Origin: Lutjanus erythropterus
Taxonomy: Eukaryota > Chordata > Actinopteri > Lutjaniformes > Lutjanidae
Direction: 5' to 3'
DNA: 64,000 bases
NCBI GenBank assembly: GCA_020091685.1
Contig: CM034599.1
Location: 36,161,408-36,225,407, forward strand
Positions within the stretch are counted from its first letter, which is position 1. Every line of letters starts with the position of its first letter. A model generated the notes under the pieces. That model was not told the DNA's origin and did not search any database. It saw only the letters and a list, made by a program, of their open reading frames with translations. This document shows positions 12,505 through 23,693 of the stretch, piece after piece. The position numbers were made by a program, and so were the translations under genes.

Positions 12505-13459
12505 CAATGGTGGAATGCAACTAAGTACATTTACTCAAGTAGTGTACTGAAGTAAAATTTTGAGGCACTTTATTTGAGTATTTCCATTTTATACTTGGGA
12601 TGTAATGATATATCAGTATCGCAATATCGCAATAATAAACCTCTCAATACCGTACTGGACTGTGACAATATCTACAGTGATATTATATGGTCAATTACTT
12701 CATTTTATTTTATTTTATTTCAACTTTTATTTTCCCAAAGGACACATTTATAGCAAACATTGCCAAGGACAATTCATGCCAATTTTTTGCATATGCTTAG
12801 ATCATGGCTGGCTACTTTTATTTTATTTTATTAAGAATTATCCTTATACTGAAGAAAGAAAAAAAGCAGAAGCACTTTAAGTGCTAAAGGAAAAAAATAC
12901 TTTTATAGAAACAAAAAAGGACATTTTTTAAAGCTGTCACTTTTCTTGCCTTTTTAATATTGTGATAAATATCATATCATGGATTTATTATCATGGGATT
13001 ATCACACTGTAAGTCATCCTACTTTATATTTCTACTCCACTACATCTCAGAGATCTAGTGTACATTTTACTCCACTACATTTATTTTAAAACTTTAGTTA
13101 CTAGTTACTTTTCAGATTTTAGCAATAAAACATGTGATCCTTTAAAAAATAGTATAGACACCTTGACAAACTATCAGAGTAAAAATAATACTCACATGTT
13201 TATGCATCAGAATTATTAATACAATCATATAATACATGATAATATGACACAGACACTGGTCATTTTTCTGTATTATGAGCATTTTTACTTTGATTATTTT
13301 AAGTACATTTAGATGAGAATAGCCTACATCTCAACTTTTACTCGAGTAAGGTTTTGAGTGCAGGACTTTTACTTGTAATAGTAAGAGTATGAGTATTTTT
13401 CCATTGTTTTAGTTCTACTGTCACTAAAGTAAAGGATCTGAATACTTCTTCCACTGCTG
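12505..13459. mobile_element. non-autonomous element with CAnTGG-type ends, split by another repeat
   Basis: The left side reads CAATGGTGGAATGCAACTAAG with ACTCAAGTAGTGTACT; the right side ends CTTCTTCCACTGCTG. Between them are TACTCCACTACATCTCAGAG and TTTAGTTACTAGTTACTTTT. The same family recurs at 17660-18205, 39887-40526 and 61111-61903. The left arm is interrupted after about 12598 by an unrelated repeat that ends near 13014. Confidence 0.65.
12598..13014. repeat. nested dispersed repeat, related to 58884-59745
   Basis: Shares ATATCAGTATCG-like starts, ACTGGACTGTGACAATATCTAC, CAATTCATGCCAAT and a TTTTATTTTATTAA stretch with 58884-59745. Being inserted inside 12505-13459, it is the younger element. 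Class unknown. Confidence 0.55.
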
Positions 13460-13735
13460 CTGATTCATCATTTGAGTCATTTATCAAGCATAAAAATGCA
13501 TCATATTTTCCAGCCTCACTGGGAATCTATTCTGAGAATTTGCTGCTTTCCTCTGTTTTGTTTCATTGTGAATTGAATCATTGAATTTTGGTCTGCTAGT
13601 CTGCAGAACAAGCAAAACAAGATGTCATCTTAAGCCCTGGCAGGGATGTTGCTCCCGCTGAAGACACTGAGGTCATGTCCTCTGTCTTTTTCTGGATATT
13701 TTGAGGTTTTAGCGACTTGGGAGGGGAGTTTAATA

Positions 13736-14060
13736 GAGCTGCAACGATTAGATGATTAATTGGTATGTCAATACAAGGAAAATTAGTCACTTTTGGTCAC
13801 TTTTTCATCTTGTCAGTTACATTTAAGCAAAAATGTCAAACATTTGCTGGTTTGAGCTTCATCAGTGTGAGGATTTGTTGCTTTCCTTTGACATTTATGA
13901 CAGTAAATGAAGAGTATTTGAGTTGTGCACTGTTGGTTGGACAAAAGAAGCAATTGAAGACGTCACTTTGGGCTCTGAGAAGTTGTGATAAGCAATTTTT
14001 TTATCTTCTATAGACTCATTGATTAATCAATTATGAAAATAACCAATCGTTTCAGCCCTA
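13736..14060. mobile_element. hAT-type miniature element
   Basis: Inverted ends AGAGCTGCAACGATTAGATG and CCAATCGTTTCAGCCCT, with ATTAATTGG/TTGATTAATCAATTA just inside. This is a common fish pattern for miniature hAT elements. No coding capacity. Confidence 0.7.
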
Positions 14061-14230
14061 GGGTTTGTGTTCCAGAATTAAACACATACTGGTTGTTTTA
14101 TATGGGTGTTTTTAGACTTAATAAATTAAATAATATATTTAAATTTGACCACTCTTAGGCAGATTGGAGAAGGCTTTCAAACAGCATTTAGACCAAGACG
14201 TCTTACACTAAGTTACAGGAAATTAAATAA

Positions 14231-14580
14231 GGGCTGAAGCAAAAGATTGTTTTCATTGTCAATAAATCTGACAAATGTTTTCTCAATTAGTCGATAAGTC
14301 ATTTAGTCTATAAAATGTCATCAAATGGTAAAAAAAGTCACTCTGTGTTTCCCAAAGCCCCATACAATGTTATTTTTTGTCCATATCTCAATGATATTCC
14401 GTTTACTGTCACAGACGAGTAAAGAAGCCAGAAAATATTCACATTTAAGAAGCTGAAATGAAAAAAATTCGTACATTTTTTCTTAAACACTTAGTCAAAC
14501 CGATTAATCAGTTATCAAAATAGTCAACAATTTCATAACTGACAGCTAATCAATAAATCAAATAATCATTGCATTTCTAG
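14231..14580. mobile_element. second hAT-type miniature element of the same type
   Basis: Starts GGGCTGAAGCAAAAGATTG and ends AATAATCATTGCATTTCTAG, with inner blocks TGTTTCCCAAAGCCC, GTTTACTGTCACAGA and AGAAAATATTCACATTTAAG. Its ends are more decayed than those of its neighbour 170 bases away. Confidence 0.65.
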
Positions 14581-15499
14581 TTGATACCTGAACTGTATTT
14601 AATTGGCTATTGCTAAAATGATCAAATATACCAGTCTTGATGTCCAGCAATGGTCCATCAAAAAAAAAGCACAACACATCAATATATGAACTGAAGATAA
14701 AAAATTAAAATGAACTTTTAAGGTCATAATTGATTTTGTAGATAAATACTTTAAAGAAGCAGCTTCCTATTTCATAGCTTTTTATCATTGCCACGCTACA
14801 TTTAATTGAAAACATAACTATAAAAAATTCACAAAATTTTCTGAGGAGGGGGGCGGTGTGTGTTAGGGGCTCATGGCACCCAGTATTTCTAAGTTTTGGT
14901 TACGTCCCTGCTGGGCTTTGGCAACTTTTGATGGTTATTTGTCGCTATTGTCTGTTCAGTTCATTGAAAACATAAATGCCTGCATTAGTTAGGCTACCAC
15001 CACTTTTTATGCAGCACAGGGGACAGAGACAAGGATCTCCTCTACGACAACTACCATTAGTATGTTCTTGAATCAGGAATTAAACCTTTAACATTTTTCC
15101 CTATAAGTAACTTTCAGGTGTTCTGACAGTATCATATATTCTGAAGCTCTTTTACACTGAAATAAATATATTCAAAGCCAAGACTCTTATCTTTGTTAAG
15201 GCTGCACAGTTCATATAATTAAAATATTCTAGATGTTTTATGCATCGATTTAGACACATTTCATAAATTTAGCCTCACATATTTGGTGGCTTTGGAAACT
15301 TTGGCATCCAAACTAGAAATTAATTAACCAGAAGAATTAGAAATTCTGTGGGAGTGAAGTGTTTCTAGATAACAGTGAGGTTTAACTCACAGGCATCCAC
15401 AAAAATACTGTTTTTTCAGGGCAGCTATATTTAAATAATACATGCAAAAAAGTCTGAATAAAAATTTTGACAGTCAGTGAAAGAGACATGTTTTATTAC
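14581..15499. other. non-coding remainder of sfrp1 intron 1
   Basis: AT-rich sequence with no coding signal. A CAGGGGCGT-like scrap near 14850-14920 hints at another decayed hAT end, but its partner is not seen. Confidence 0.4.
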
Positions 15500-16022
15500 C
15501 TGTGGGCTTTGTGGCCTCGGTGGCGTTGGGCTGCGTCATGGCGATGCACACGTCGTCCTGGGGAAACTTGTCACAGGTGAGCATCTCCGGCCAGGGGAAG
15601 CCGAACGCCTCCATGATGGGGATGCAGCCGTCCCGCACTGCCTCGCACAGCCAGCGACACGGGTAGATGGGCCGCTCCAGGCACACGGGCGCGAAGAGCG
15701 AGCAGAGGAAGACCTGCGTGCCCGGGTGGCAGTTCTTGTGCACCAGGGGCACCCAGCTGCTGGCCTGCTGCTTCACCTCCGCCATGGTCTCGTGCTCCAG
15801 CAGGTTGGGCAGCAGCATCTGGTTGTAGCCAACGTTGTGACAGAGCCGCAGGTCCTCCGGGATGTCCACGCACTGGGGCGGCTTGCCGTAGCTGCGGCCG
15901 CCGTTGTATATCTCCGACTTCCAGCTGAGGTACTCGTACTCTGACGCTCTGCAGGCGGACATGAGCGCCACTGTCACCGCCAGCCGGATCATCCTCCAGA
16001 AAGACTCAGGAGCGGACCTCAT
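15500..16022 (-). CDS. sfrp1: sfrp1 coding exon 1: signal peptide and frizzled cysteine-rich domain
   Basis: Encodes the first 174 residues of secreted frizzled-related protein 1, an extracellular antagonist that binds Wnt ligands through a frizzled-type domain. Residues 11-26 form a hydrophobic signal peptide ending Cys-Arg-Ala, with likely cleavage before Ser27-Glu-Tyr. The domain runs from Cys51 to Cys159 and has all ten expected cysteines, with the family stretches KPPQCVDIP, LLEHETMAEVKQQASSW, TQVFLCSLFAPVC and PIYPCRWLCEAV. An N-glycosylation site (Asn-Ala-Thr) is at 166. The start is the first in-frame ATG; an in-frame TGA lies at 16077-16079, and the ATG has A at -3. The exon ends in phase 1 at the donor G|GTAATA (15499-15498). 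The wording is closer to SFRP1 than SFRP5 (CHNVGY, NATEATKP, and CPPCDNE in exon 2), although FPWPEML recalls SFRP5. Whether it is the teleost a or b copy cannot be decided here. Confidence 0.96.
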
Positions 16023-16400
16023 GTTCTCTCTTTTATGTGCAACAAGAAAACGAATGCAGCAGCTTAGATTCAACACTCACTGCATGAAGACTTCAGAGAA
16101 ATAACAAGAAACAAACGCAAAAAAGACGCTGAGCTCTGCTGCTGTGGTGCGTAAAACGTGCCGCGTTTCTGGTTTGGGTAAAGTCCACAGACGGGCAGGC
16201 AATCTCTCTCCTCTGGCTGCAGCCTGAGCTCGTCGCGCTCCTCTGGTGCGTCTGGCTGCTCTGCTCTCAGAGTTTGGGGAGGTAAAGCGCTCTGCCTGCG
16301 CCGAGCTTGGAAACAAGAGCAGATTGTAAAGTGCGCTCCGGCCAATGAGAGCGCGTCTGCGCCTTTTGGCACTCTGCTGTCAGTCAAAAAGCTTAATTAC
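16023..16400 (-). promoter_or_regulatory. sfrp1 promoter and 5' leader, CpG-rich
   Basis: Base composition shifts sharply from the AT-rich surroundings to GC- and CpG-rich from about 15500 to 16390, covering exon 1 and its upstream side. A CCAAT box in reverse orientation relative to the gene (GGCCAATG at 16340-16347) lies about 320 bases upstream of the ATG, within a GCG-rich stretch. No good TATA box is seen, so this is probably a CpG-island promoter with start sites between about 16100 and 16330. The exact transcription start cannot be placed. Confidence 0.65.
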
Positions 16401-16849
16401 CCAGTGTGTAAAAACTCCCCAGGAGCCTCCCTACCCCTCCTCTCAGCCCCCTGCTTGTATTTCCTTTGTCCAAACAAAATACTGAATAATAAAGAAATCA
16501 TAGAACGGAGGCACACATACTATAAAGTTGGGCTGCAGTTGCGACTCCTTATGCAAGTTGTGCAGAATAAAAGTTTATTATCAGGCTCTTCTTTGTCTTG
16601 CTTTCATTTCAGTTCCCAAAGTGTGGTGCAGGGAACAACATGAGTCATGATGAAAGAAGTTCCCCCTAAAGTGAGGAAATCCTAATTTAATTAATATGAA
16701 TTAAATTAACCAAAAGACAATATATCAGGAGCATAACCTCAGTTAAATCACTCTACTCAAGCACTACGCTGTGGACGGATTATGAGATACTGGTCCCTCT
16801 GCACAGAGACTCACAGGAGCAAGACAATAGTCACATCTCTTTGTGGTCT

Positions 16850-17580
16850 TTTGCACATTTTTGTGGTCATTTAGTATCTAGTTCTGCATCTTTCTGTAGT
16901 CTTGTGTTTCTGTGGCCTTTGTGGTTGTTTTGTTTCTCTTGAAATTCTTTTGTGTCTCTTTGTGGTTGTATAATGACGCTTTGTGGTTGTTTTGTGTTCT
17001 TTGTGGTCATTGTGTGTCTCCTCAAGGTTGTTTTGCTCTTCTGGGAGTCGTTTTGCATCTGTTTCATGTCTCTTTATGGTTGTTTTTAGTGTCATTGTTG
17101 TAATGTTGTGCCTCTGTGTTTGTTGTGTGTCTCTTTGTGGTTGTTTTATGCCTCTTTGTGGTTGTTTTATGTCTCTTTGTGGTTGTTTTATGTCTGCTTG
17201 TGTCATTTTGTGTTTCTGTATTTGTTTTGTGTCTCTTTGAGGTTGTTTTGCTCCTTTTGTAGGCATTTTGCATAACTTTGGGGTCATTTTGTGTCTCTTG
17301 TTACTGTTTTATGTCTATTTGTGGCTGTTTTATGTCTCTTCATAGTCATTTTGTGTCTTTTGTGGTTATGTTTCTCTGTAGTCATTTTGTGTCTCTTTGT
17401 ATTACTTTGTCTCTTTAGTAGTTTTATGTCTCTTTGTATTGTTTTGAGTCTATTTGTAATCATTTTGTGTGTCTTCGTGGTTGTTTTGTGTCTCTTTGTG
17501 GTAATTTTGTGGTTGTTCTGTGTCTCTTCATGGTCGTTGTCTCTGTCGTTGCAGTCATTTTTGTGTCTCTTTGAACAGCA
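16850..17580. repeat. 21-bp minisatellite (TGTCTCTTTGTGGTTGTTTTA)
   Basis: About 730 bases of degenerate tandem units. The clearest run, near 17126-17195, repeats a 21-base unit of the form TGYCTCTTTGTGGTTGTTTT plus A. The unit is a multiple of three and poor in stops, which is why several frames on both strands stay open, giving 7-residue periodic peptides such as KQPQRDI/KQPQRGI. Those frames are artefacts of the repeat. It lies about 0.5-1.5 kb upstream of the sfrp1 promoter. Confidence 0.85.
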
Positions 17581-17659
17581 TTTTCAGGTGAATCCTGGAG
17601 GAGCCTGACTCTTTGGGCCCCGGGGTCGGTGCTCATTAGGCCCGTTCAGTAATCCATTC

Positions 17660-18205
17660 ATGACTCTATTTGAGGTACATGTATTTCATTTGAATATTTC
17701 CATTTTCATACAACTTTACTCTTCTACTCCACTACATCTCTCCACTGCATTTGTCTGAGAGCTTTAGTTACTAGTTACTTTTCACATTACAGTTTGTCAT
17801 ACCCCTCCTGTCCAGTGGAAACCTTTTATCTCCAGATGAGTTTGTGATATACTGAAGGATGAAGTGTTCCTTTATGGGTTGAGACAATTCTCCTTCTTCT
17901 TAAACCAAATAAACTCCAAAAATGCACTGTGACAAAGCTGAAAACAGGTTGAAAATTTCAGTTTTAAATTTCATGGTAATAATAAATAATAATACAGAAA
18001 CAGCATCTCTGTAGATTAAACTACCCAACAGTATATTAACCTTAAACACCTACAGTAGTAAAATGCAACATATGCTTTAATGCAGCAGGTAATATTGATC
18101 TAAAATCAATCACAACAACTTTTACTTGTTGTGGAGTATTTTCACAGTGGTATTAGTACCTTCTCTGAGGTAAAGCAGCTCTATACTTCTCCCACCACTG
18201 ATAAC
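17660..18205. mobile_element. degenerate copy of the CAnTGG-end family
   Basis: Holds CTTCTACTCCACTACATCTC, GCTTTAGTTACTAGTTACTTTTCA and a right end with TTCTCCCACCACTG, matching 12505-13459. The left end is weak (near 17675). Confidence 0.5.
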
Positions 18206-18821
18206 CGACAATGTTTCAAAAAGCGAGGCTGTTTACTGTCACAGAACTCAGTGCTGTTCTGAAGCAGATTCCTCAAAGATTCCTCTAATCATCAAGTTGT
18301 GATTTGTATACCCGAAAATGGCATATCTCGTGGTTCTTTTGTACAACACACGCATTCTTTTGTTTGAAAAATGTAACAAAATGTCAAGAAACATCAAGAT
18401 AGACAAATGTAAATGATAGCAACTTTAAAAGAGGGGTTGACATTGTACAAATTGAGGAAGGAAACGTAACGCTTCCAGCTACTGTCTTTGTTTGGATTAG
18501 CAAAGAGAGGAGCAACTCGGGAAGTGAGTGAAAAATCTTCTTTATCCTACAGAAGATAAATATGCTTTTCATCCAGATGGTCAGAAGAATCTTTGAGGGT
18601 TCTGGAAAGGGAAGTTTTGTTATTAAACCACCCTCTGGGTTTTTTTTTTTTGGTTTTTTTTTTAAAGACTGCACAGTGTTTGTTTTTTAGAGAATCCAAT
18701 GCTTAGCTGTGACTGATGCAATGATAAGAGGCACAGACTGGGTGTACGCTTGCTTTCATTCCACTGCTTCCCAAACATGTGTTGCTGGGAACATTGAGTC
18801 TCTGAGATTATTGAGAGGATA

Positions 18822-20106
18822 TTAAAGGGATAGTCTGGGTTTTTTGAAGTGGAGTTGTGTGTGGTACTTATCTATAGTCAGTGTATTACCTACAGTAGAT
18901 GGTGGTAGATGCGCCCCCAGTTTGGAGAAGCAGCAGGAGTACTGGTGTGGACAGGGTATGCAGCAAAATATATTTTAGCCACCTAAAAAGTCAGGATCAG
19001 TTTAACTGTCAGCTGTCAGACAGCCTTTTCAATGGGAAACCGCTGTTATATGAGCCAAATATTGCTTTTTCTCTTAAGCCACCAGACTCCTTTGGTAAAA
19101 ACAGTCATTTTACCTCTTAGGACACTGGAGATTCTGGTCCACTGCCTCGATCAGTTAGTCTGTTTCTGTTATTATGCAACTTCAGTGTTTTACTGAGGTC
19201 ACACAATAACACAAACAAAATAACCTGTTTAGACAGTGATAGACCAACAACTCGTGTGTTCTGTGAGGTAAAATTACTGTTTTTGCCAAAAGTTTCTGGT
19301 GGCTATGGAGAGAGCGATATACAGCCTGTTCTTACCAAAAAAAAAAAAAAAAAAACGTGCATGTTGTTGCTAGCAGCTAATTCAATTCAATTTTGTTATG
19401 GATGTGACTGTCTGTCGTGTCACTGCCGCTGTGCGGGTGACATCACTAGTGTCACCTGACTGACCAAGTAGCTTTTGTACCTAAACATAACCAAACTGCG
19501 ACCGTTTTACAACATAAACCACATGTGTCACGTGAGTCATGTCATCGTGCAAGTGACGTTATTTGGGCCACATTACATGCATCATTTTAACCCAAACCAC
19601 AATCTTTTCCTAACTCTAACCAAGTAGTTTTATTGCCTAAACCTAACCAGACTGTGACTGTTTAAAAATGTAGCCACTTAAGTTATGTCATGTGACCCAC
19701 ATAATGTGATAAAGGTCTGGCAACCATGTCTCTGCCTGTGCTCTCCTTTTGCAATATATGTCCTTTTGGGAGTAAGTGACCTATTCTGCTGTTAAGGTAT
19801 GAGGATCTGTTGGATATATAACATAAGTTTCCCATTACATAAGGCTGTCTGATGGCGAGGTAAAGCTGTGAAAATATTTTAAATATAGCATGTGTATGTG
19901 AATGTAGGTATGTAAAGTAGCACTTTTTTATTTTAGGTGGCTAAAATATGTTTTGCTTCGGACCCTGTGGTACATTGCTTAGCTCCCTACAATGGTACTC
20001 CTGCTCCTTCTCCAAACTGAGGGTGTGCTGACTGATGTAATAGTAGTAGGTAATAAAAATAAATCATAAAAACCCCACTTCAAAAAATAAGAACAATCCC
20101 TTCAAA
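18822..20106. mobile_element. 1.3-kb element with long imperfect inverted ends
   Basis: The left arm (18822-18985) reads AAAGGGATAGTCTGGGTTTT, then the block from CCCCCAGTTTGGAGAAGCAG to TTTTAGCCACCTAAAA. The right arm (19932-20106) holds the inverted counterparts TTTTAGGTGGCTAAAATATG, CTTCTCCAAACTGAGGG and CAATCCCTT. A shorter relative lies at 63013-63637. The middle holds a further repeat (about 19450-19735). Confidence 0.75.
19450..19735. repeat. dispersed repeat rich in CTAACCAAGTAGTTTT and CACGTGA
   Basis: Motifs TAACCAAGTAGTTTTATTGC and CCTAAACCTAACCA, plus repeated CATGTGACC/CACGTGAG words, recur at 40930-41085 and 45975-46115. It appears to be inserted in the longer copy of the inverted-end family. 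Class unknown. Confidence 0.55.
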
Positions 20107-20299
20107 TGATCCCTATAAACAGACTATGTAAGAACAAAGTTTTAGCCCAAAGTTCTGAAGTGCTGAGCCAAGTTGTATCTGACAATGAACAGTTGTCTTG
20201 AGGAGTTCTTGAACATTATCTTATCAAACGGGGGCTGGTGATTTAATACAGCTCTGTTTGTGCTTGCTGGACATGCAAACGCTGGGGAAGTGCTTCTTT

Positions 20300-20465
20300 A
20301 TCCAACTTAATTACAAACTACAGGCCAAAGTCAATTTACCGAGCCCCCCGAGTGTCCATCTCCTCCCGGCTTTGGCCCGTTCCCTGATGAGACCGAAGGT
20401 GTGAAATCCCTCTATTTAAATGTGCTCCCATTTGCATTCCATTGTGTTGTTAACAGTTCTTGCCG
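20300..20465. promoter_or_regulatory. candidate regulatory island
   Basis: Unique, GC-richer stretch between repeats, with an octamer-like CCATTTGCATTCC and an AACTTAATTACAAA homeodomain-like core. No open frame. Regulatory role is only inferred from composition and its place 4 kb upstream of sfrp1. Confidence 0.25.
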
Positions 20466-20519
20466 GGCAACAGAAAAAAAACAAAGCAGTTAATTTGATT
20501 GTAAGTGTGGACGCAGCAA

Positions 20520-20539
20520 ACACACACACACACACACAC
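20520..20539. repeat. (AC)n microsatellite
   Basis: About ten perfect AC dinucleotides. Confidence 0.9.
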
Positions 20540-21311
20540 CTTTCAGAGTAATAGCTTTGTTGAACTTATTTATCAAATCAATGTGTTTTACAGCTGTCTC
20601 CTCTTCGGCGCGGTCCTCCGGCTCACCTAGACCATTTTCTTCTTCTTTCTTGAACTGAGGCCAGAAGAAAACATTCTGCAACAGCATGCAGAATGTTAAA
20701 TGCATTATGCAGTATATGGATGGATGGTGACAGATGGCACCATAATCAAAAATTGACTGTAATCTGCTGGGTGCAAAAGTTTAACATGAAAAATTAAAGT
20801 GTCAAAAAGTGGCTGTAAATCACTTTCGAGCTATAATCAAATCAGAATTTGGGCGACAATAAATGTGAAGAAATAATACAAGCTTAAATTGCTCATCAGT
20901 GAAATGATCCATTATCTAAGACCATGACATGCCAAAGTGGTGATGTATGCTGAAAAGAAGGCCAGCTGATCCTCCAAAGTGCTTTAAAGACAACACTCGT
21001 GTTAAACGGTGATGGTTTAATAAGGGTGGCTGTGTTTGTGGCGATGCAAACACAGACTGCTTTATGGGCTGATGGCATCCAACAACAGTTTGTGCATAGA
21101 TGGTTGCTAAAGCAAACTTCAAATTCAGGAGACAGGAGGTTTTTTTTTTTTTTTTTCTTTCCAGACTAGACCTGGCTTTGCTCAAATGCATGAGGAAGCC
21201 TCCTGTCAGGAGCGATAGGCCTGCCTAAAACCACCGGCGGGACAGCAACCAGCCAAAACCTCAGAGAGACACAGAAATGCAGCAAGTGGAGAGATTTGCA
21301 TTTCATCCATT

Positions 21312-22550
21312 TTTGAGATTTGGGACAAATCATGTCCTACTAAAGAAAAACCCCTCAATATCCACACTCAAATTCATTTTTTTGGGGTGTGAAATTTGTT
21401 CTTTAAGGATTAATATATAGTGTATAAAATGTAAGAAATATTTTGGTTTGGCTTATTTTTTTCTAAACATGCTCTGTGCCAGAAACCACCCTTGTACCAG
21501 ACAAGACTTCACAAATTCAAACAATTTAAAAATGTGTTAAAAATCAACAATACCTACTGATAACATAGGTATAAAAGTGTGCTATTATATTGATCTTTGT
21601 TTTAAATTTTTTTTTTTTTTTTTTACAAAAAAGAAGTCTTCAAAGTCAAACTTTTACACTAACAGGCATGTAAAGAGTTAGCTATACCCTCAGGACCCCT
21701 GTCTCACTTCCTGGTTTAAAAAGGCAGGAACACTGCTAAAGCTTTCTATTTTTTGACAAATTAAATAAAATAAAATTAGCACATGCGTCTCAACCATAAC
21801 ATGTCGATTCCATAGCCCTTCTAAATCAAAGCTAAATAAGAATTTAATGGTTTAAAAATGTGTATTCTGATTAGCATTAAGAGGACTCTGAGCAATTTTA
21901 GAACTCCATAAGACATCAGCTCCATCAGATTTTCCATCTGACCAGGGGCGTTACCAGACTTTTTTAACTGGGGTGGCCCAAGTGGCCCCACATACGTAAA
22001 ATATTCATTGAAAGATAAATAGTCCAATCACAAAACAAAAGAATGGAGCTGTACAAATACAATACAAAACTTCCATACTTAATTCTTAAAGTCATTAATG
22101 AGAAATTGTGTTGCTTTCCTCGGGCTGTGAGGCTCTTAAATTCATCCTCCACACTCCATCATGAAAAATACTTTTATTTTTATAATTTATTCTTTAAATA
22201 AATCAACATTGTAAAGCTTAAAAGTTGGCTACATTCAAAAGAAAATAATGCATCTTTAAAATACTCATCAAAACAAAGATCCCACCTCTCACTGGACAGA
22301 TAACCAGTCACACTTGAGGATAATGGAGAGCCAATTAGATTTCAGGGGTGGCCAATGTGCCCCCATTCCCCCCTTCCAGAATAAGATGCCCCTGCATCTG
22401 ATGGAGTTGAGGTCTACATTAATAAGAAATGTAATCACTCAGAGGTTGGCCTGTTACAAGGGTTTTCAAAATGTATTTTCCTACATAACTGAATAAAAAT
22501 AATAATAACCCCTCCCAAAAAAAAATATGGTTTTGCCCCAGTTCTCAGGA
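21312..22550. mobile_element. second copy of the 10371-11177 family, split by a hAT element
   Basis: Ends TTTTGAGATTTGGGACAAAT and TTTTGCCCCAGTTCTCAG pair with those of the 10371 copy, and the inner blocks are collinear. A 452-base hAT-type element interrupts it at 21943-22394. Removing that insert and one target copy gives about 780 bases, close to the first copy. Confidence 0.75.
21943..22394. mobile_element. hAT miniature element with 8-bp target duplication
   Basis: Begins CAGGGGCGTTACCAG and ends ATAAGATGCCCCTG. It is flanked by CATCTGAC (21935-21942) and CATCTGAT (22395-22402), an 8-bp duplication with one difference, which is the hAT hallmark. No transposase. It inserted into an older element. 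Confidence 0.85.
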
Positions 22551-22734
22551 ATTTACTTTCTGTGTAAGTGTACAGTAGATAAATGAAGGAAAAAAAACAT
22601 TGTGCAAACAAAAGCAGATATGAGCGTTTAGTGGTGGATGTCACTGTTATCACTACCACATTCACTTTCCAAACTTTGTGTTTTAACAGTGTGTGACTAA
22701 CAATACAGAGACTAAATATTTGGACTTTCAGGCC

Positions 22735-22960
22735 TCTGGGAGGACGGAGTTTCCCAACGACGGGCTATCCATCTATATTCACCGCTGTTTAAAGTCACAA
22801 TCTCATGTTCATGTGCATGTATTGCCATGAAAGGGCATTTTGGGCCCCGGCAGAACGAACATGTATGTCATTAAGCATCTGTCATCGGCGAGCGTTGGCT
22901 AAACACTGGATCTGCTCCAGCGCACAGCGTCAGACTGACGAGGTGTATGTGCATGAAAAA
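22735..22960. promoter_or_regulatory. candidate regulatory island
   Basis: Unique, CpG-containing stretch that resembles no repeat in the window, flanked by AT-rich sequence. No open frame. Tentative. Confidence 0.22.
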
Positions 22961-23693
22961 GCTCCATTATAGAAAACAGTATAGAAATAACAAGCACACC
23001 TGCTTTCTGTCAGGTAACACCTGCAGAGCGCAGAGAGCTGTGTATAGCACTGCTTTTCCTTCAGTTGAGTTTTATTCTCAGGCTGTATGGCATCATTGTA
23101 TTTAGTGACATATTGTCCTGTGGTTTCATTTTGTTTTCTCTAAGGTCTCGTGAGACATGCTTCATGTTGAAAGGATGTGTATTTGACTTGAGAATTGCTA
23201 CATTGTGGCTGATTGGCTCCAGACTTTGGTAAGACTGTATGATTCTTAACATTTAAAGTGTTGAAACCTCAATCTGGTGAGATTTGCTTTTTTGTTTTTG
23301 ACTTACCTCGCTGTCAGAGTGTTCCCGATGAAGTTCTTTTTGGCCAGCCTTCAAGTATGCCCTCAGAACAGGTGTAAACACTTTTGACCTCGTTTATTTG
23401 ACTCATACTGAGCTCTTGACTTCAACCTCATTGGCATCTGGCCTGATTCAGTCCTTCCTAGTGTTTTGGAGGTACAACTCAGTTTTAAAAGTACAATAAG
23501 AAGCTGCTGGCTTCTGTAGTTACCTAATTTCTTTAAAGATTCTGTAAATCAATAATAAATATGTGTTCTGAGTTTATCACATCACAGAAACATGTTATTA
23601 ACGTGTATTAAAGTATATAAAATTAAAATTGTTATATAAAATTTAGATCTCAAAGTCACGAAAAAATGAGTAGTTGTCTCTGATCTGAAATGT

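Larger units (their letters stand above)
9126..15499 (-). other. sfrp1 intron 1
   Basis: A 6,374-base intron with GT...AG boundaries between the two supported exons. It holds a DNA-transposon-like element (10371-11177), a nested repeat (12505-13459), and two related hAT-type miniature elements (13736-14060 and 14231-14580). Unique stretches at about 9130-10370 and 11180-12500 show no coding signal. The part around 10130-10260 is rich in homeodomain-like TAAT and ATTA cores. Confidence 0.85.

Noticed and set aside
15477-15944. 155-codon plus-strand open frame across sfrp1 exon 1, and a 100-codon alternative minus frame (15571-15873)
   Set aside because: Both are shadows of the GC-rich sfrp1 exon; the sfrp1 frame shows the full cysteine pattern and exact splice phase.
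16023-16076. Extending sfrp1 upstream to 16076
   Set aside because: The codon at 16076 is GTG, preceded directly by an in-frame TGA; the first in-frame ATG is at 16022 and leads into a good signal peptide.
16070-16387. Open frames of 79-105 codons in the sfrp1 leader
   Set aside because: They lie in the CpG-rich promoter and leader, have no recognisable domain, and are likely chance frames in GC-rich DNA.
16867-17608. Several long periodic open frames on both strands
   Set aside because: Produced by the 21-bp tandem repeat; period-7 peptides on both strands are an artefact.
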